Part shown: positions 61,100 through 64,000 of the stretch, in pieces
How positions within the stretch are numbered: position 1 is the stretch's first letter
Layout: each line of letters begins with the position of its first letter
Assembly: GCF_024343775.1 (NCBI RefSeq)
Contig: NZ_RJUF01000001.1
Location: 1-64,000, forward strand
Source of the DNA: Lacihabitans soyangensis
GTDB lineage: Bacteria > Bacteroidota > Bacteroidia > Cytophagales > Spirosomataceae
DNA: 64,000 nt
Reading direction: 5' to 3'
Notes under the pieces: generated by a model
What the model was told of the DNA's origin: nothing
The model's database searches: none
What the model saw: only the letters and a program-made list of their open reading frames with translations
Position numbers and translations under genes: made by a program

Positions 61100-61116
61100 T
61101 ATCGTTAAAACCGTTT

Positions 61117-61130
61117 TTGATTTTAATCAA
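61117..61130. promoter_or_regulatory. Fnr-like box TTGAT-N4-ATCAA
   Basis: Perfect TTGAT (61117-61121), four bases, ATCAA (61126-61130). Its centre is about 61.5 bp upstream of the predicted transcription start of the peptide gene, the class I activator position for Crp/Fnr proteins. The adjacent 60123-60689 regulator has matching recognition residues. Confidence 0.65.
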
Positions 61131-61220
61131 AATCATCTGGAAATGCATATAACGGTATGATTTTTGCAGTGATTAATATATCCTGCAATTATGTTCTTCT
61201 CAATTGGGAGTTTACCACTC

Positions 61221-61982
61221 TTATTTCGAATGGATTTTGGTAAGAATACTCAAAAGCGTTTCAGTAATTTTTGGAGCGAAAGTTCTTATTTCTAGTGCTT
61301 GGCATACACTTTCCTGGATATAATTGATTTCTTCAAGGGTTTCTGTTTCTTTGGTTAATTCTATCCAATTGATTACCCAAGGTTCAATGTTTTCCTCATT
61401 TTCGATATCTTGAAGCTCTTCAAAAAATACCATTAGGTCAGGATCAACTTCCTTCTGGATCGCTGAAGGGTTTGTAATTATTGCTGATGAAATAATTTTT
61501 GAAAAGTTTGCTCTTACCATTGCCAAAAATGCCAACTGTAAGGCGATATTTATCCGGTTTTTTTCTTCTATAAAGAAATCGTTGTAGTTCAATGCACCAA
61601 TAAGAACCGCAGACAGATTTTTTTGAAAACTTATCGCTTCTTTAACTGGATTAATCAGCTGTATATCAGAGTGGTTTGATATTTTGTCAATTTTAACAAG
61701 ACTGCCGCTTGGAAAATTTTCAAAAATTGGGTCTTGTGATTGTTTGCCATTAGGGTAGGGAAGGATTTCTATAAAGTCCGCTAGCTTCTTGATATCCTTT
61801 TCGGATATTTCCTCGGAAAATATACTCAGGTTATGGCCTCGATCGGTATCGAAGAAAAAAAAGAAATTATCTCCAAAGATATGCTCTTGAATAAAATTGA
61901 GCGTCATTTTCCAGTTGGATTTCTCTATGTAAACCTTTAGGCCTTGCAGATTTCCTTTTGTAAAAATACTCATATTATTCAA
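61221..61982 (-). CDS. Unknown protein of the peptide cluster
   Basis: 253 residues, mixed alpha/beta, no signal or membrane segment. The N-terminal region 'WKMTLNFIQEHIFGDNFFFF' and 'DTDRGHNLSIFSEE' recall, by eye only, the 'FIRYSDPGPHLRLRF' region of SpaB_C/thiopeptide-type dehydratase domains; the C-terminal part is helical ('INIALQLAFLAMVRANFSKI'). This resemblance is weak. It overlaps the glycosyltransferase gene by 8 bp, and the peptide gene follows 218 bp downstream. A role in handling or modifying the peptide is inferred from position. Confidence 0.7.
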   Translation of the reverse strand: MNNMSIFTKGNLQGLKVYIEKSNWKMTLNFIQEHIFGDNFFFFFDTDRGHNLSIFSEEISEKDIKKLADFIEILPYPNGKQSQDPIFENFPSGSLVKIDKISNHSDIQLINPVKEAISFQKNLSAVLIGALNYNDFFIEEKNRINIALQLAFLAMVRANFSKIISSAIITNPSAIQKEVDPDLMVFFEELQDIENEENIEPWVINWIELTKETETLEEINYIQESVCQALEIRTFAPKITETLLSILTKIHSK

Positions 61983-62946
61983 TCGTTATGGGGATCTTAT
62001 TTTCAAAGCCTTGATACACAGTTCCTTTTCCAAAGCCTATCTCTTGATTAGCCACAAGCTCTAGACTTTTAAGTTTTATTTCGGTATGTTTTTTATTTTT
62101 TATTTGAGAGTAAAAGTGAATCGTATCAATTTTGACTTTTTGGTTAGTAATTTCTTTATAATTCCCCATTTCTAAATCTTCTACAAATCCTTTTTTCTCT
62201 GTTCCAGTAAGCATATTATACCTTTTCCTCTGGTCAAGTGGTCTTACAAAACCACCACAGCTATGGGTATATTGGCTGTCTTCAATAAACACTGACTCAT
62301 AAGTAAGGTCCTGCAAACAAAAAATCAATCTACTAGTAAAAGGATTTATGGTCTCTACCAAAATCTTACTGAGGTTTTTAAACAAAAATTCGTTTTCTAT
62401 TCTTTCGAGCTCAGAATGAACTATAGCTTGTGCAAAGTCCGGGTTGTTAAAAGTCACTTTCTCTAAGCCCAATAATTCGAGTCTATTCTTGAGGTCAAAA
62501 TCCTCAAAACCATAAAGTTCTATCTTTTCGTCGTAACCACCGATGGCCAAAAAATCGGATTTAGTAAAACACAATTTGCCAAAAATATCACTTTGAAGTT
62601 CTTCGCTTGGCGATATATAAATATTTTTTTTAGTCAAAAACTTTTCTTGGATGTATGATGCAAAACCAATGCCGACGAAATTGTCTGCATCGAGATTACA
62701 AACGATATCTCCACTCGCGAGTTTAATGGCCATGTTTCTTGAATGGCTTCTTTTATAAAACTGTGGCTCGGTGGTTCGGTAATATTTAACCTTCCCACCA
62801 AAATGCTGTTGGTTCACATTTATCCAATCTAAAAGGCCGTCGGTGGAATTGTAATCCAATATGACAAATTCACTATCAGGCAAAGTCTTACAACAGTCCA
62901 GATTAAAGGGTAAAGTGGCTTTGACGTGATGAAGTCGGTTCATCAC
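61975..62946 (-). CDS. Glycosyltransferase, GT-A fold (family 2-like)
   Basis: 323 residues from the first canonical start (GTG 62946 / ATG 62943). GT-A features: 'FVILDYNSTDGLLDWI', 'KRSHSRNMAIKLASGDIVCN', the DxD motif 'NLDADNFVG', and 'GGYDEKIELYGFEDFDLKNR' (the [ED]xx[ED]D-type acceptor loop). The first strand, expected before 'NRLHHVKATLP', is encoded upstream in frame (KKPKISFCTTV) but without an ATG/GTG/TTG, so the true start is probably non-canonical, near 62979. Cytoplasmic; may glycosylate the Cys/Ser/Thr-rich peptide 60742-61002 or a glycan. Confidence 0.88.
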   Translation of the reverse strand: MMNRLHHVKATLPFNLDCCKTLPDSEFVILDYNSTDGLLDWINVNQQHFGGKVKYYRTTEPQFYKRSHSRNMAIKLASGDIVCNLDADNFVGIGFASYIQEKFLTKKNIYISPSEELQSDIFGKLCFTKSDFLAIGGYDEKIELYGFEDFDLKNRLELLGLEKVTFNNPDFAQAIVHSELERIENEFLFKNLSKILVETINPFTSRLIFCLQDLTYESVFIEDSQYTHSCGGFVRPLDQRKRYNMLTGTEKKGFVEDLEMGNYKEITNQKVKIDTIHFYSQIKNKKHTEIKLKSLELVANQEIGFGKGTVYQGFENKIPITIE

Positions 62947-63012
62947 GGTAGTACAGAAAGATATTTTAGGTTTTTTAATAATGCTTGTAACGTTAAAAAT
63001 ATCCTTTATCTG

Positions 63013-63270
63013 TTAGGCCGAAGTTTTGAGATCCGCTTTTTTTAGAAGATAAGTGTCGTATATAATATCTTCCAAGGGCACTTTAAAAAACTGGCTCACT
63101 TTCACTATATTTTTGATGGTGGGCGTTTTGAGGTCGCTTTCCCATTTCGAGTAGGTGGTTTGGGTTACATCCAACATGTAAGAAATCTCTTGCTGGGAGT
63201 ATCCAAAGTTCATCCTCAGGTTACGTAAATTTTTTCCGATGGCTATAGGTAGGTGTAATTCTAAGCTCAT
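63013..63270 (-). CDS. XRE-family HTH transcriptional regulator
   Basis: 85 residues from the ATG at 63270 (a GTG at 63279 is possible). A Cro/CI-type helix-turn-helix: 'LRNLRMNFGYSQQEISYMLD' and 'TQTTYSKWESDLKTPTIKNI'. No ligand domain. Its stop codon TAA (63015-63013) is followed, in the same frame, by the upstream part of the glycosyltransferase. GGTAGGTG(T/A)AATTC repeats around its start may be its operator. Confidence 0.9.
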   Translation of the reverse strand: MSLELHLPIAIGKNLRNLRMNFGYSQQEISYMLDVTQTTYSKWESDLKTPTIKNIVKVSQFFKVPLEDIIYDTYLLKKADLKTSA

Positions 63271-63301
63271 AATTTTCACTCACTAATGGTAGGTGAAATT
63301 C
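63248..63301. promoter_or_regulatory. Direct repeat GGTAGGTG(T/A)AATTC at the XRE gene start
   Basis: Copies at 63248-63261 and 63288-63301, 40 bp apart. A TTTCAC/GTGAAA inverted pair (63274-63279 and 63293-63298) overlaps the second one. They lie across the XRE start codon, so autoregulation is possible. Confidence 0.45.
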
Positions 63302-63510
63302 AAAAACTATACCATTCAATAGTGTTCTAAGTTAGGTATAAATTCTTTGATTTTAATTTTCCATCATTATGATGATTTCTGCATTAGAAGACTGTTTGGC
63401 CCTGTATCGGTGTTTTTTTAAAAAAACTTTTAAAAAAATATTTTTTTGACCAAAGAAAAATAATCCTTTTGGTATAGTTTTTGTCTTGAAAAATTGGAAA
63501 TAAAACAGAT

Positions 63511-63840
63511 TTGAACACTACCAACATACAAATAGAGATCAATTCCGACGCTGAGAATGTACCCGAGCGAATACTCTGGGGAAACAACTCAGGCATAGAA
63601 GTGGAGGAGGCCAAAGCTATATCTATAGGTGTGTGGGATGCCAAGGGTCGCGGTTCTATGGTGATGGAACTCTGGAACAAAGAAATGCAGACCTTGGAAC
63701 TCAAAGGTTTTTATTTGGAGATTATTAAAAAGATAGCTGAAACCATAAGGACCGCAACAGACGATCATGTGGTATCAAATATTCTTGACAATGCGTGTTT
63801 TCAGATTTCTTCTTTGTTAGAAGAAGAGATAAAACGGTAG
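63511..63840 (+). CDS. gldC: Gliding motility protein GldC-like
   Basis: 109 residues from a TTG; no ATG precedes the conserved part. Family look: 'IQIEINSDAENVPERILWG' (GldC: conserved VPExIxW), 'EAKAISIGVWDAK', 'VMELWNKEMQTLELKGFYLE' and 'IAETIRTATDDHVVSNILDN', with helices toward the C-terminus. GldC is a small cytoplasmic protein required for, or linked with, Bacteroidota gliding and type IX secretion. It stands alone here, divergent from the XRE gene. Confidence 0.88.
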   Translation: MNTTNIQIEINSDAENVPERILWGNNSGIEVEEAKAISIGVWDAKGRGSMVMELWNKEMQTLELKGFYLEIIKKIAETIRTATDDHVVSNILDNACFQISSLLEEEIKR

Positions 63841-64000
63841 TTTTTGTTTCGTCTTTAAAGTTTCGACTCGGTTTTTTATTAAAAAAATCGGGTTATTGTC
63901 ATTTTATATACTTTGGTATATAAGACCTCTCGTCTTATGTTTTCACTTTTGTGCTGCTGTTAAATGCAAATCACCCTAAAAATTGAAAAATCTAAGTAAC

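Overview
The window looks like a chromosomal segment of an AT-rich member of the Bacteroidota, most likely an aerobic gliding member of the Cytophagales. The evidence is a Por/T9SS C-terminal sorting domain (5541-7526), a GldC-like gliding protein at the right edge, a TonB receptor/DUF4249 lipoprotein pair, the carboxyspermidine route to polyamines, promoters of the TAnnTTTG type and few Shine-Dalgarno sequences. Genus cannot be set from the sequence alone. No rRNA, tRNA or CRISPR array was found.

Layout. 1-7526 holds three consecutive secreted surface proteins built from Ig/PKD-like repeats, DUF11 and a shared ~100-residue module. 7859-17414 is housekeeping: HslU, a thioredoxin-fold protein, a gluconokinase/6-phosphogluconate dehydrogenase fusion, an M20 hydrolase, endonuclease III, a VWA protein, a zeta-toxin-like kinase with a small partner, and carboxy(nor)spermidine decarboxylase. 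17506-19735 is a BtuB-like receptor under a cobalamin riboswitch. 19820-21877 holds a GIY-YIG protein and carboxy(nor)spermidine synthase, with the gap filled by an 89-bp-period palindromic repeat array. 22784-32867 holds a DUF1080 lipoprotein, a fasciclin protein, a collagen-like lipoprotein with a small TonB-like protein, a two-subunit molybdenum hydroxylase, threonine aldolase, an aspartyl protease with PDZ, and RlmN. 32974-40573 holds a PiT phosphate carrier, an Ate1-like aminoacyl-tRNA-protein transferase and a three-gene 2-oxoacid:acceptor oxidoreductase operon.

40730-46794 is an accessory stretch: small unknown proteins, two TlpA-like proteins (one with an in-frame stop in its signal peptide), a toxin-antitoxin pair with a frameshifted RelE-type toxin, and a nucleotidyltransferase gene pair. 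46875-54722 holds an amidohydrolase, xylulokinase, an isolated nuoA-nuoB pair, an aldo/keto reductase, a RAYT-type single-tyrosine transposase inside a field of REP-like hairpins, and an aminopeptidase P. 54753-59069 holds DUF4249 plus a TonB receptor and two short SSB proteins.

The right end (60123-63279) is the best candidate for an undescribed system. It has a Crp/Fnr-type regulator, a Cys-rich double-glycine-leader peptide gene, a 253-residue unknown protein, a GT-A glycosyltransferase and an XRE regulator. The peptide gene has a good Bacteroidota promoter with a perfect TTGAT-N4-ATCAA box at about -61, and the adjacent regulator carries the E-x-x-S-R residues that read such a box. This suggests a regulated, possibly glycosylated, ribosomally made peptide.
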